From Sclerodactyla briareus (lineage: Eukaryota; Echinodermata; Holothuroidea; Dendrochirotida; Sclerodactylidae): DNA of 64,000 nucleotides. Location: positions 558,001 to 622,000 of the forward strand of contig JAODTK010000100.1 of assembly GCA_026419785.1 (NCBI GenBank). The letters are read 5' to 3'. Within the stretch, counting starts at the first letter, position 1. Every line of letters starts with the position of its first letter. Made by a program: the position numbers and the translations under genes. Positions 45,740-58,636 of the stretch are shown here, piece by piece. The notes beneath the pieces are model-generated. The model ran no database searches. It was not told the origin of the DNA and saw only the letters and a list, made by a program, of their open reading frames with translations.

Positions 45740-46300
45740 TGACGCCCATCTTGATAACACGATAACTTGATTCAGGTCTGAGTAGATAGGCTCATAATGT
45801 TTGGGTGTGTTTCCTCATGATGAGTACAGATCCCTAATGTTTTGGGTGAGGTCAGAGGTCATCTGAGGTCACCAGAGGGTCAGTTGAAACTTAGATTAAA
45901 CACGATAAGTACCAAATGGTTGGTTCTGATCAAGTGAAATGTGGTGTATAGGCTTCTTAGGGGGGTACAGGAACCCTATTGTTTTTTAGTTGAGTCGGGT
46001 TGATTTGCGTCTCAAAATAGAAAAAAAAATGTGAAGTTGAGATTGTTTGGCCATTTGGATTGTAAACACAGTTTTAACTCGACTCACCGGATGAATGAAG
46101 CTCAACTTGGGATGTGCGGTCTCCATGAGAGTACATGGACCCTATTGTTTTGGGGGTCAGGTCAGAGGTCATTCTGAGTCACCCAGAGGTAAAGTCTGAA
46201 AAAACCCTGGAAATTTAGTGGTTGTAGCTTTCTTTTCATGAGTACAGGAACCCTACTGGTTGGTTGGTTGGGAATTTGTCAGATGTTATGTTGTCCGTAA
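45740..46300 (+). repeat. Tandem repeat array, about 190-bp unit, rich in AGGTCA
   Basis: At least three diverged units share a segment like GAGTACAGGAACCCTATTGTTTTGGG followed by GGTCAGAGGTCATCTGAGGTCACC and a TCTGAAA/TTGAAAC word. Perfect AGGTCA-G-AGGTCA direct repeats lie at 45,849-45,861 and 46,159-46,171. Similar words at 9.2-9.8 and 51.1-51.2 kb indicate dispersed relatives. Confidence 0.6.
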
Positions 46301-48840
46301 TGAGCTGGTTACAATCTCCATTTGGCATTGTGTCGACTATAGGTTGTCAGAAAGAGTCAGGGAATCTCAAGACTTGTGCTTTCTGGTTTCCCCAACCTGT
46401 ATTGATGGAGACAATAAACAATAAGTGATGACAAGTAATTTGTTTGCCAGAATGACGGGGCTGAGCCTGCATTTTGCATCTATAGGCTATGTGTAGTGGG
46501 TTCCTGACGGGAAGTAGTAATGCTCAGGGCAGGAATTCTAGCACCAATGGTGCATATGGCATGATCACATTTCACAAGAAGAAACCTATACATGAGAAGA
46601 GGGTGCCCAGGTCTTTCTGCATCCTAGCGCCTCCAAGGTGACTAAATAGTGGTAGGGTATACTTGTACTTGATTGATCTTGTCTATGAGCTTGAGAAGTG
46701 TTTGGCTTGGGATTCATAGATGCAGATGCAGGTGGAAAAACAGCGAATTATATGAACTGTGATGGGGCCAGTGTCTCATGATATGTCCTATGTAGTGTGC
46801 AAAGATCGAATTGGTTCACTACGGCAAAAATGAATACAAATGAAGGAAAAACCAACACTGAATAGGCAAACTGAGCACATGTACCTATGCGTTACCGCGA
46901 ATATAAATTTATGGAATATTTCATCAAAAAGTCAATCAATGACAATAGGCATGGGCTGCTACATTTTTTATGGTCTTTTGCGAGAACTTACAGTGTTTTT
47001 CTTCTGAAACAAAACCCATTCTTTTTGCGAATATGTAATTTCTACATCCAACCCGGCTACGCATATGCACCTCTATGGAATCCTAGCCCTAATCTCCCTT
47101 TGCAACTCTTTGCTTTAATACTATACCCTATCCGCACTTCTATACAGATGTGGGCTCGTTCATATCATGGACCAGATTGATAAAGGGAACCAACAACATA
47201 GGTAAGTCATCCCCAATATTTACTATCCAGCCTGCATTCTTACATTTCACTTAAGGACATAATTGTTCAACAATATGGTTATCTGCGGACAATAGATTCA
47301 CAGAACAGAAAGTTGACCTGATCGCTTTATCGTGGGCACTTTGCATAGTTGCTGATGTTTTTTTGATACGTGAAGAGAGTTTATCAACGTATGAATCCTG
47401 TCAATTTTTGTGACTAGTGTGGTGCTATGCATGAAGGTAGAAAGAAAAAAAGATTACTTGGAAATGAAAACTGGTCTTCTAATGAAGGGACTTTAAAGCA
47501 ATTTTTGCCTTGATTTCAGGCATGAAGTGCTATTTTCAGAGTTTGCTTGGTCTCCTATTCTTACAACCCTGTACTAGGTGCTTGAATACAGAGGACAAAA
47601 CCTTTCGGAAGTTTGGTAGGAGAAACCTGGAGTTACGATCTGATTGTTTGTACTACAGCCCCAAATTGATTTTTAGTCGAGTAATGAAATAATGATTGCT
47701 TTGCCCTCAAAACTGCACATCAAATGAAACCTTGTCCTTCTGTCTTGAATGAAAAAAATCTAAGTCAGTGAGGTACACACTTCCGGATTCATCTCTTTGA
47801 AAAACTGCCTTGTAAAAACATGAATTTTTCCGACGTTGCCAGAAATGAAGGCGTTAGTTAGCTAGATAAAGCAAGGTAGACAAGTGGATTTCAAATTGTT
47901 GTACAGCACTGCTTATAGCCAGGCAATTAGTCTGCTATACACTGCTTGTTTGATGGGATTCAGCATATGTCACTTTCATGAGAAGGTTTATCAAGCAAAT
48001 ACTGGACTGGGTAGATGGTCCCTATTATTTTTGGGTTTATATCTAATTTTCATAGATGGGTTAGGCTTAGAAGAAGATTACCTGAAATGTGTATTTTCAG
48101 CCACTGTATGTCAGTTTGGCTCATACATGTTTATACTAAAATTGGAAGCAGGAGGGAGTATAGACTTGTTAGTTATTCCGGTGCAATTAGCACAGTTAAA
48201 GTAAAATTAGTGGGTAGGTAGATGGAATTCAGCTGATCTGTCTCTGCAGTCACTCCACAAACTTGCTTTGGTATTCAACATAGCAGGTGGGATGTGTTGA
48301 GTTGGTATGTGTAATCTTATTAGTATTCATTGATAGGGACACATTTTGCTGTGATTTACAATGCATGTAAGCCACGATAAATAAATAAGGCAAGATTAAG
48401 ATGTCTGCATTTTTAGGCAGCTGTTTTCTCTTGCTTTTTAAAGGTCGGAAATTTACTGCAACACTTTTGACTTGAAGAGTGTGTACATCATATACTACTA
48501 ATAGGGAATGGGTAAATGGTTGTGTTGCCTTTCTAGATTTTCAAGGCGGGAATCAAATAGCCCATGGATCTTATTATACCAAATCCTGCAAATTGTTTAT
48601 CTTATTGAAATAGGACTATGCCCTCCATTGAAACCCTTATTTCAGAATAACTATAATTCGCCAAATTGATATTATCACTCAGTTGGCTGATTAAACTACT
48701 CTGATCTGCCAAAGTTCCGTATCTATCTGTCTGTTGATCCGTTTATCCTGCCGTGTAAAATTTTGCCTTTGGTGCTTTCAATATGTTTCCTCACAGTGTT
48801 CACCACCACTTCTACCACCTCATAGCCCATGGGAACACTC
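46301..48840. other. Probable intronic or intergenic DNA
   Basis: No recognisable gene apart from the weak exon candidate at 47,148. Open frames at 46,887-47,180 and 47,884-48,204 lack family motifs. Confidence 0.35.
47148..47201 (+). CDS. Candidate 54-base internal exon, unidentified
   Basis: A long pyrimidine-rich stretch ends in TTCTATACAG at 47,147, and a consensus donor G|GTAAGT follows at 47,202. The intervening frame VGSFISWTRLIKGTNNI is open. The next acceptor, TTGATTTCAG at 47,519, would continue in phase to MKCYFQSLLGLLFLQP. The splice sites are the main evidence; the peptide matches no family I recognise. Chance pairing of good splice sites is possible. Confidence 0.25.
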
Positions 48841-49440
48841 TGACCTCTTCAAAGTTCAAGGTTAAAAATGGTTAAAGGGGCATAATGGCACCATTATATG
48901 GAAAACTGCAAAAATTTTTTCGCTCATTAGGTTGGATTACTATGGGACTTCATAGGCAAGTGGTACCTATGTATAGTGATCTGAGGTCAACTTACCATCA
49001 TAATTGATTCAGTGGTGAATAAAGAAAAAAAGAAAGAAAAGAAAAAAAGAAAGAAAGAAATGTCATCTTGATCTGGGGGTTTCCAGGGATTTCAAGTCAA
49101 TGGTCATTAAAAGGGCATGATAAGCAAGAAAAAAATCAGGCAACGCACTAATCTGAATTATCGTTTTATGGTACTATGTTGGATTACTCTATGGGCCTCA
49201 TGGCAAGTGGTACCTCCTATGTATTGGGATTGAGGTCAAAGTCCATCATATGATCAGTGTTGAATAAAGAACAAAAGAAGAATTGTCACTGACTATGGGG
49301 GTTGTTCAGGGATTTCAAGGGTCAATGTTCATTAATTTTTAACAAGGGGGCCTTGATAAAGCAAAGAAAAAAAATCAGATCAGGCAACGCCACTAATCTG
49401 AAATTATGTTATAATAAAAAATGAAGCTAGGTGGTAACTT
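48840..49440 (+). repeat. Tandem duplication of an about 245-bp unit with purine-rich tract
   Basis: GGTTGGATTACTATGGGACTTCATAGGCAAGTGGTACC (from about 48,930) recurs near 49,172 with differences, followed in both by a diverged AGGTCA-containing segment and GAATAAAGA. The first unit carries an expanded GAAA/GAAAA tract at 49,020-49,060. A third partial match starts near 49,320. The unit is AT-rich and non-coding. Confidence 0.65.
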
Positions 49441-51290
49441 TGAATACACTCATATATGCATTTAAAAAGTGGCAGATGGGACGCCAGTCATCTAACACTC
49501 TAACATGATTGTGGAATAACTGGAACAGTCCTCTAAAAAATTCAATATGTAACTTGGTGAGGAGTTTCAAGTAATACATTAATAAAACTTCACACTGGGC
49601 ATAATCTTGGGCTGGTACTGTTAATACTGAGTGGACTTACTTCTCTAAGGCCTATTACATAATTTAGGTAGGTTTCAGTCTCGTGGCTATCAGGTTTTCA
49701 TGTTAGGGATTGCCACTCTTCTTTTATAGGGTGAACACTATATATTGACAAAGTGAAAAGTTGTCTTGGTCTCAAATTGGAGTGGGCAGTGGTAACCCTC
49801 AGACATCTCTTGTGCCTACTTGGGAAAGACGAGATGATCAATTAGACTAGACCAACTTGTGAGTGTGAGAGCAGGGGGTGGAATATTGTTCTGGTGCTAG
49901 TTTTGGAGGCATCAGAGGTCAGTTATACCCGAATTTGACCCTATAAAAGAGATAAGTCAACAATGCTCAGCCAATTGAAGATGAAATTTGGTATTGTGCT
50001 ATTGCTGTAGGAAACCAATTGCTCCTGGTCAAATTGGTGTCATTTCGTGGAAGTGGAAGAGCCTGGACAAATTTATATGAACATATGTGCCCAGATTTGT
50101 CAGTCTAAGAATCACTAGCCTTTTGGTCCTGGAATTAAGTTAGAAGCATAAAATAATCCATTCAAAGTTTTACAGTACACCTTTGTTTATCCCCCACCTA
50201 GTTTCATGTCTCAAAACTTTGCTCTTGAAGATGGCCCTCCCAACGAGTGCTCCCCCGCTATCCTCCATGACACTGTCAATGGTCTGACTAAACATTCGTT
50301 TTGCAGTGCGATCTGCCCTGCACAGAGAACAAATTACGTTTTAGTGTTGTTCCTGAGCAAGTGCTCCTTACGCTTTTTACACCGGTTTTGATACAGCATG
50401 CATCTCTATCAGTGAAAACAGTTTAATTGAATTGATTTTATAGGCCACATGCAGGATTGGTCTCCATGAATGTTGACTAAACTGTAGCACCATGTTTATT
50501 GAAGCTAGTGGGTCATCTTCACCCCTACAAAAGTTATTGAAGGACATAATTAACCTTACTGCGTGAAGGCATACAATGAGCTTTTATGGGAAGAAAAAAG
50601 TAGCATGCATCTACAAAGAACATATCAATTCCCTTCAAACTTCAAATCAGGGGTTGATGAATGAATAGTCATATCTCCTAAAATCATAGTGCATAATAGT
50701 GTGTTTTACCTGGGGGCATCAGTCAATAGGAGTCAGTCACATTCACCCAAAGAGTTCTTGGGGAGTCAAATGGGGAAAGCTTCTCAGATCAGTTTGATGA
50801 TCATGACATGTTGTGATTGTCATCAGTGACCAAAGCTACTTCATGGCATTGGTGGGTGTTCAATAGAAATTGAGGTCGGTGGTCACGGAGGGCAATTTGA
50901 GTGACAAAAAGGTAATTTGTATCTGAGAATGGAATAATAATCTGTTTCGTTTGAGCACAGCACAATAAGAATTGTATTGTTCGGAGTTGGTCGAGGGCAA
51001 TTCAGTGAAATGGGGGAGAATTGTGAAAGACTATATTTTGGCCTATTGGGCTTGTATAAAACACACTCATACTTAGTAGTGTGTTCCGGGTGACTGTCCC
51101 CCATGATGGACTACATGAAACGCACTGTTTTAGGGGCCAGGTTCAGGTCATGGGCAGTGGTCATTGAGTCCACCAGGGACAGTCAACATCTAATGACCTT
51201 GTAAATGTATAAAATCTGTATTGTGAGAAAATGTGTACATTCCCTCTATGAGCTGATTACATGTAGGTTTTCTCATTCATTCTTGTTCTA
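49441..51290. other. No gene recognised
   Basis: AT-rich sequence. A GGTCA-rich segment at 51,090-51,190 resembles the arrays at 45.7 and 9.2 kb. No supported coding frame. Confidence 0.35.
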
Positions 51291-51299
51291 GTTCTAAAC

Positions 51300-51660
51300 T
51301 CTTTACAGCGCTAAATAAAGTTACTGGTGGCCCTCGGGGAAGAAAGAGCGGATTCGCCTGCGAGCAACCAGGGTGACCATCAACATCCTCTCCGCTGCCA
51401 AAAACGCCCTCTATCAGTCAGCCTCATCGCAGCTGCTCGCCTTCTCCAGATCGAATGCCCTCCGGACCTCTGGGAACACCGCGCTGTCGAGTAGTCCTTC
51501 AAGCACCAGTAACCATCTCCAGGCATCCTACGCCTAAACCAGATGGAGCTGAGGGTCGTATTGACGATGGCCACTGGTGCCAACTGGTGCGGGACTTGGA
51601 CTTCAAATTGTCACTCATTGCTACGTGGTGCAAAACCTTGGATAAAATTTTATCTTGAAA
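51300..51660 (+). pseudogene. Candidate terminal exon or gene fragment, unidentified
   Basis: A GC-richer island in AT-rich DNA follows a possible acceptor (ACTCTTTACAG, ending 51,307). Open stretches in different frames read VTINILSAAKNALYQSASSQ (about 51,375-51,435) and, near the end, DGHWCQLVRDLDFKLSLIATW (about 51,566-51,625) before a stop at about 51,656. If coding, at least one indel is needed to join them. No family is recognised, and it could also be a transposon remnant. Confidence 0.25.
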
Positions 51661-51789
51661 GATGTACTTTATTGCAAAGTTAATCTTTAAGGACTGCTGG
51701 TGTTCAGGATAGGGTCATTGACAAAACAAGCACTAAGTGATGTATAGCTGTAGGTCAGAGTTGATGAAATGTGAGACTTATATTGGAGT

Positions 51790-52690
51790 AGTCTTGATAG
51801 CACCACAGTCCATTAGTTCCCTGTCATGTCGTAGTGCTGAAGCACAGTCCTATAGTCCCTGTCATGTTCTAGTGCTGAAGCATCCGATAGTATTTCATGT
51901 GCTAGTGCGAAAGCACCAGTCCTATAGTCCCTGTCCGTTGCTACGTGCTGAAGCACAGTCCTATGTTCCCTGTCATGTTGCTAGTGATGAAGCCACCATC
52001 CTATAGTCCCTGTCATGTTGATATTTTTCGTGTGAAGCACCATCGTAAGTCCCTGTCAGGGGGCTAGTGCTGGAGACACCAGTCCTATAGTGCCCGTCCT
52101 GTCTAGTGCTGAAGCGCAGTCCTACAGTCCCTGTCCAGGTTGCTAGTTCTGACGCCCAGTCCCAAGTCCTGTTCATGTGAAGTGCTGAAGCACAGTCCTA
52201 TAGTCCCGGTCATATAGTCCCTGGTCATGTTGCTAGTGCTGAAGCACCAGGGTATAGTCCCTGTCATGTTGTAGTGCTGAAGCACCAGTCCTAATAGTCC
52301 CTGTCATGTGCTAGTGCTGAACACCAGTCCTATATCCCTGTCATTGCTAGTGCTGAAGCACCAGCTATATTCCCTGTCATGTTGCTAGTGCTGACGCACA
52401 GTCGTATAGTCCCTGTCATGTTGCTGCTATGCTGAAGCACACATTCCATAGTCCCTGTCATGTTTGCTAGTCTGAAGCGCCATTCTACATTCCCTGTCAT
52501 GTTTTCTAGTTCTGAGCACCAATCCCATATCTCCTGTCTTTTTGCCAATGCTGAAGCCCCAGTCATATAGTCCCTGTCATATAGTCCCTGTCATGTTTGC
52601 TCGTGCTGAAGCCCCATTGGTATAGTTCCCCAGTCATGTTGCTAGTGCTGAAGCACCAGTCCTATAGTCTCCTTTCCATGTTGTGCAGTG
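51790..52690 (+). repeat. Minisatellite, about 40-bp unit, roughly 20 copies
   Basis: The consensus is close to CTATAGTCCCTGTCATGTTG plus CTAGTGCTGAAGCACCAGTC. Copies vary by small indels and substitutions, most in a way consistent with read errors plus natural drift. Each unit includes an inverted repeat, GTGCT-GA-AGCAC. The unit length is not a multiple of three, so frames across it are spurious. Confidence 0.9.
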
Positions 52691-55135
52691 TTGAGACGAG
52701 GCTGTTGCTGTCATCACGTATAGTGGCAACTCTTTGGTAAGTGATGTGTATGTATACACTCCATCATCACATGTTGTCTTGTGCTCGTATGGTAGAATTT
52801 CATCATGGTGAATGCGCGCCAACATGTTACGGAGTATGCAAAACAGTTCATCTGCATAGCAGTTCTTAACATCAAAAACTATGAGTGATTGGCTAATGAC
52901 TAGAACCGAGAAGCAGTCACAGCAATTGATCGTCGACATTTCATACACATCATGGGTCTAGTCTGACTGTGCAAAGGTGACTTCAAGCAGATCTGCGCGT
53001 TCGGCATTGGCTTGATTAAAAACCACTCATGCAACATGATGCAGCAAAACAAATAACTATTTGATTGTTATTACCTCAGCCAGCTGCCCCGGTAATGGCA
53101 AAAAATACTTTTCTTCCCAGAATGAAGAAGGCCATGGTTGAGCGTGATAGCTATTCAGGATCCAGTATTTCTGCAATATTGAATGATGTTTTTTTTTTTT
53201 TTTTTCACAATGCTAGGTAGAACTCGTGTTTTGTCAGTTTCCATCAGAGATTGCATTTACTGTACTGTGGTTGGTTGTCGGCGCTGCTAGTTTTGACTGT
53301 GGTCCCATTTCCATAATACAGTATGCACTAGCTTTATGCTATTGTGTCTCCTCATGCATTCTACAAGGTGTAGTCATGTACAGCTCAATGTGGAGGGGGG
53401 GAGAAACTACTATGGTGTCTGCATAGTGTTGACCGTCAGCTGTCACAACTGTGCTCCTTTAGGGAATCATTTTGGGCAGTGATCCTCAGATACCATGGAC
53501 TGTGTACTAGTTCCCTGTTGATGCTATTAACAGTCAAAGAAAACAGTGGTACAAAATACAATAAATAATCTGTACTGTAGGTGTCAGTAGTAAAACTGCC
53601 AGGCTAAGAACCAAATAGTTGTTAGTTCAAATCATGTTGAAGGATAACCACGTCTCGACTGTCCCTTGCCCCATTTCACCTCTACCCAGTTGACAATTAG
53701 GGCCTGTAAGATTAAAACCGTAATTACAACGCCATCTATAAAGTGGGTATGCCATGTGATTTCAGACGCACTGCAACTACACAGTCTTATATTTGGGGGA
53801 TAAATTGATATCCAAAACTTCTTTTGCTTCCTGGATAGCATGCAGGAATCTTGACTATCAAGTTTTTCTTAACACCGTCTCAATGAGCTTCACTAGAAAA
53901 TCCCCATCTAGCAAACGTGGAGTATGACGTGTTAGCAGTAAGACGCACAGCCTGTTTAGAATGGACCCACGCAATCATACACACATCACATAGGCCCGCA
54001 ATAGTGAGCATATTCACCTTTGACAAGGCTCGATTTACGGAGGATATCTCATTCTTCATTTTTCTATTCCTGTACTCAAAGAATAGCAGTGACGTGGTTG
54101 AAAATATGGGAATTGTCAACGAGTGACGATACATCAGTCAAATCATGTTTGTCTGACAGGCTGAAGGAGAAAGAAAATGAAAAAACTATGGCCGTATTCA
54201 AGGCAGCGGGAGGGGCGTGACAGGCAACCCGATGTCAACAACAAACACAAAGTTCTGTGGACAATCTCGAACTCAAACCAAATTTCAAAAATGAATCTCT
54301 GCAACTTCTCATCCTCTTAAATGAATTGTGACGACACACACAAACAAAACCAAAATCAAAAAAACTAGGGCTGAAGGATTCCTTACAAAAGTAAAAACTG
54401 ACTTCATTACATAGTCTTTTAAATACTAGTAACATATGAAGCAGTTGTGCATAATAATTTACCGGAACGAGACAGCCGTATCAATAACACCAAGCCAAAT
54501 GTGAAGTTCTATGAGTTACTGTGTGTGAGGGAAAAATCCCACCCTAATGTTGTATAGATTGGTGGTCGCATTGTCCCTGATTGGGCCACTTTGGGTGTTT
54601 AGGCTTTCTGTGATGGTAATTACACCCTCTGTGCTGAGACTTCGTTTCGAAGTAAAAATTAATGATTTTTTCCCGGCCATTAATTTGGGCTCTAGAAGGT
54701 TATATTTCTTCAACGCTTTATAGTAGGCTTGTCAAAACTTTTCTGCTCGTTTCAGCAGTCAGGTCGTTTCTTCTCAACTTAGTTGAAGCTGAATATGTGA
54801 ATCAGGGTGGCGATATGTTTTGTTTGTGCGATTGTGTCGTGTGTGATTTTGTGTTTGATTTCGGTTCCTGTCAACAAACATCCCTATGGTATGACGTCCT
54901 ACCGAATGTACTTGATGCTGGACTTGAATGTATTGTGGAGGCGGGGGTGTTTTGGGGAACAAAATTGATGAATATGGTTTCAGAGGCTGCTATTCAACAA
55001 TATAACAAGGATTTGGGCAATATTTTTGGCACATTGGCATACCCCACTTTAAACTGCAGCAGACCAATCTGTACTCTCCGGAACTCCATTAAGCATACTT
55101 GTTCCCTATCCATTGTGCTTGAACATTCAACCCCA
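52691..55135. other. No gene recognised
   Basis: A 17-base T run lies at 53,189-53,205. A 161-codon + frame (54,662-55,147) has no recognisable motif and biased hydrophobic composition; I could not support it as a gene. Confidence 0.35.
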
Positions 55136-55390
55136 CAGACAGATTAGCTTGCAATGTGTCCTTGGGCAAGACGCTCAATCTCCTTGAGGAACTTGAGTAG
55201 AACCCAGCGCTTTAATTAGCTGCTACTAATATAGGAGAGTTAGTAGGAAATGAACTTGAAACTGAAACCTCCCCTTTCCCTTGATAGTTGGAGTTCATAC
55301 AATTCCTATGATCCAGAGTAATAGATCTGTAAAGCGCTTTGACACTACAGTGGAGAGGCGCAATAAGTACCCCAATTTGGTTTTTTTTTT
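55136..55390 (+). mobile_element. Probable SINE or LINE 3'-tail repeat
   Basis: GTGTCCTTGGGCAAGACGCTCAATCTCC (55,157-55,184) followed by CCCAGCGCTTTAATTA and later GTAAAGCGCTTTGACACTACAG (55,329-55,350) and GGCGCAATAAGTACC is a combination seen in dispersed short repeats of many aquatic animals. No promoter boxes or target duplication were established. Confidence 0.4.
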
Positions 55391-56570
55391 TCACTAATGC
55401 TATGAAATTGTTATAGAATGGAGGGCGCAACTCTCAGGGAGGATGTGGGAGGATGCAGATATATATTCCCCTCACATTTGGGTCGGGGGGGGGGGGGGGG
55501 AGGTTGGTCCCACACATCTTCCCCCACACTTCTAATCGATAACCGGATGTTAGTGTCACAATTTGAACACTTCGCGTTCCAGAATTAGAACTCTCATCAG
55601 GAGTTTGAATATTTAGGTGGCTCAAAAGAAGGGTTGGACAATCATGAATAGGCGTTGGCAATCATGAAGTGTTTCGGGCTCTTCAGTTCTTGCCTTTATG
55701 TGAAACAGGTTTTTTGACACAGGTCATTCATTCTGTTGGTTTCTTGGGAGGTATGCTAGTACAAATGAACAATGCGGATTATTGCACAAGAGAGTTTGGC
55801 CAGCCATCCCGACAATGGATGTAACATCATCGGCAATTTCTAGACAATTCGCACGACCGGGTGGCTCCACTAGGTTTCGGTTCATCTCATTGTAATCAGG
55901 TCACCAAAAATTGTTCATTTCCACCTAAAATATAGTGCAGGTTTGAAGTTCGCGACTTTGTTACACGACTGTGTATGGGGTAGAGTGAGGCACAAAACCC
56001 GTCATTGGATGTATCATTTCCCCCCCGGCCCCCCCCCACATTTTTCGGAATTGATGTGCGCCACTGCTATCTAGAGCTCTCAGGTAGTTGTAATATTTTA
56101 ATTGCACAGAATTTTTTAATTATGCCCTTCCAACACCACGTTTTTTCTAGTTGTCTTCAGCCTGTTAAAAAATCTCCCCCAAGTCCGCCGCTGTCTTAAT
56201 AGCAGGCTTCTTCACAATGCCACAGGTCCACTCTGCACTAATATCAAACAGTGGTTACACCTTCGTAATGGTTACTAGAAATGCCCCTTGAGTAGATTTC
56301 GTTAAGGCTGATAGTTTATGCACGTGCAATACCTATTACGATAATGTAATATATATATAGCATGGAGAGAGACATTATTCCTGAATAGGCTTGGACCAAG
56401 TACTTTCTCATTGTAGTATACATCCTATTATGTTGCCTAATTTCTGTTTAATTGTAGCTTTGCACATTTATATCTCATTATATAATGACATATTTTCGAA
56501 GGAACAATAAAGTGTAGAAGATATGACTCCACAGTTTATTCGTCTGTCTGCCGGTGTGCCATCCGTCGGT
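55391..56570. other. No gene recognised
   Basis: G- and C-rich short tracts at 55,486-55,502 and 56,020-56,037 lie in AT-rich non-coding sequence. ATATATATA at 56,350 is a minor low-complexity run. Confidence 0.4.
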
Positions 56571-56579
56571 CTGTTTGAA

Positions 56580-57720
56580 ACTTGGTCACAATGATGAATG
56601 AATTGGTTGGGCATCTAGGTTGTTCAAGAAGTCAAAGGTCATCTAGGGGTCAGTTTAGGCCATATTTGCAGGATGCTTCTTCTCCTACAGTTCAAAATCA
56701 TATGGTCATGAAAAACTTAGTCAGTATTTTCCGGGACCAATTTGACATAAAGGGTGTTAAGGAATTTAAGGTCGAGGGTCATCTAGAGGTATTTTATTGC
56801 CAAAACTTTTCGAGCTCAAACAAGCAAAACACTTCTTCTCCCAGAGAATATTGACCAATGGTACGTACAGGGTATTCAGGAATTTGAGGTCAAAGGTCAT
56901 CTAGGGGTTAATTTGGGCAATTTTGTTCAAACTGTCAAGCGGCTTTCCCTCTTACAGTTCAAATCAGATGTGCGTGAAACTTAGTAATATCGGTGACTAG
57001 TGGTACACATGAGGTGTTCATAGTGTGAGGTCAAAGTGCATCTAGGGTCTTTTAGCAAAAAGATCATTTTGGGGGTTCAACAATGAAGCGCTTCTTCTCC
57101 CGGAGAAAACGGCCAAGCTGCTCTCTCTCTTTCATACAGAATAGGATCGGAGATAAAGGAAAGGCGGTGGTCTAGCACATAAGTAATTTGACCAATGGTT
57201 ACTTGTCGGGTGTTCAGCGGACTGTGAGGGCAAAAGGTCATATAGGGGTTAATTTGGCTATTTTAATTAAACGGTCAAGGGCGAATGAGCAGGTCGGAAC
57301 GATCATGATGAAAGCTGTCAGTGTGATCAATGATCAGTGGTATACATTAGGGATTTTCAGGAATTTGAAGTCGAAGGCCATCTAGCTGTCAATTTGGTCA
57401 ATATTTGTTCATAAACGTATCAAACTGCTCTTTCTCTCAGAATACCTTGGATGAATCATAAAAGATGATAAGTATTATCGGTGACCTACGGCGGTTCAGG
57501 AAACTCATCTAAAAATCAATCATCTCCATTTCAGTCAAGCAGCTTCTCAATACAGAACGCATATAGATTATGGAAGTGATCATTGTATCATTGACCATTC
57601 CAGTGGAGTGGTTCAGGGAGTGAAAGGTTGTCAATCTATGCTTCAGCTTTGGTAATTTTGTTCGAACAGTCAATTCTTTTCACCTATAGAACAGGTTAAA
57701 TAGTACCTACAAAGTGTCCC
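56580..57720 (+). repeat. Tandem array with about 120-bp half-units and AGGTCAAAGGTCATCTAGGGG motif
   Basis: At least seven diverged copies alternate between two related half-units: CTCCTACAGTTCAAAATCATATGGTCATGAAA followed by GTCAAAGGTCATCTAGGGGTCAATTTGG. A perfect AGGTCA-A-AGGTCA direct repeat lies at 56,887-56,899, with imperfect ones near 56,627, 56,772, 57,028 and 57,231. Copies at the 3' side (57,450 onward) are more decayed. Confidence 0.75.
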
Positions 57721-58636
57721 CAGAAGTTTGAAGTGAACTTCTCTAGAGATCATTTAATGTATCTGTGATATAACTGAGAATTCTTCAACTCCGCACATTT
57801 CTGGTAGATGAGCCACTGTGCATTGGCACTTTTTGAGACACTTTTTGAAGACTGGAAAAACCTATACCTGAAACATGGGGAAAAATAATGCTGTCTAAAA
57901 CATGGCTGTAGAGATCATACTTGCATGTAGATTGACCATACAGAGAACTTGGTCCCTGGTTCTGTCCCCGGGAACGAAGTCATTGATCCTTTTGTGATTT
58001 GGAAATAAGGCAAGGAATCACTAGCATCTGTTGCGTTCTTGTTTTGTATCTCGAATCCATATATCATTCAGAGTGTTAGACTGAAATGCATTTGGAAATG
58101 AACGCATATATAAATAAAACAAAATTGAATGTGCAAACTGAATATTTTATACAAGTTTGATTATTTGGCACAAATTCTCAGGGGAATAAGTAAAAAATCA
58201 CACATGGATTTTCACACATGAAACAAAATGAAGCAATGACACGCTGCTAGCGTACTAATGACCTTAATTGGTGCCGTGTTTGTGATCTCCTATGACCGAG
58301 CTAAATGATGACAGTAATCTTCGAGAATGGCTGCCAGAATGCAGTTAGCTACACAGCTCTTTCGTCACTCAGGTTACTTGGGATAATATAGATACATGAA
58401 AGGAATCTAATAACAAACAATATATGAATATATGATGTAACATTTGTCTAATTAGTTCCTATATAGAGCCTTGCTGTGTGTGGTACATTTTCACGGGTGT
58501 TCTAACTCCGATGTATCGAATACGTTTGATCCACATATGATATACATCCAGGCAGAAAAACGGGTAATTTTCAATCGAGCGACATATCCTCAGGGTCATC
58601 TTTTATGTTGTTTCCTATCTCAAGTATTTCTGAGCA
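57721..58636. other. Downstream of the SLC5 gene; no gene seen
   Basis: AT-rich sequence without supported features. The 3' untranslated region of the - strand SLC5 gene should begin at 58,636 and run toward lower coordinates. Confidence 0.4.

Noticed and set aside
51790..52690. Minisatellite considered as a CRISPR-like array
   Set aside because: The entire 40-bp unit repeats with no unique spacers.
54662..55147. 161-codon + strand frame
   Set aside because: Composition is biased, it ends next to a SINE-like repeat, and no family is recognisable.
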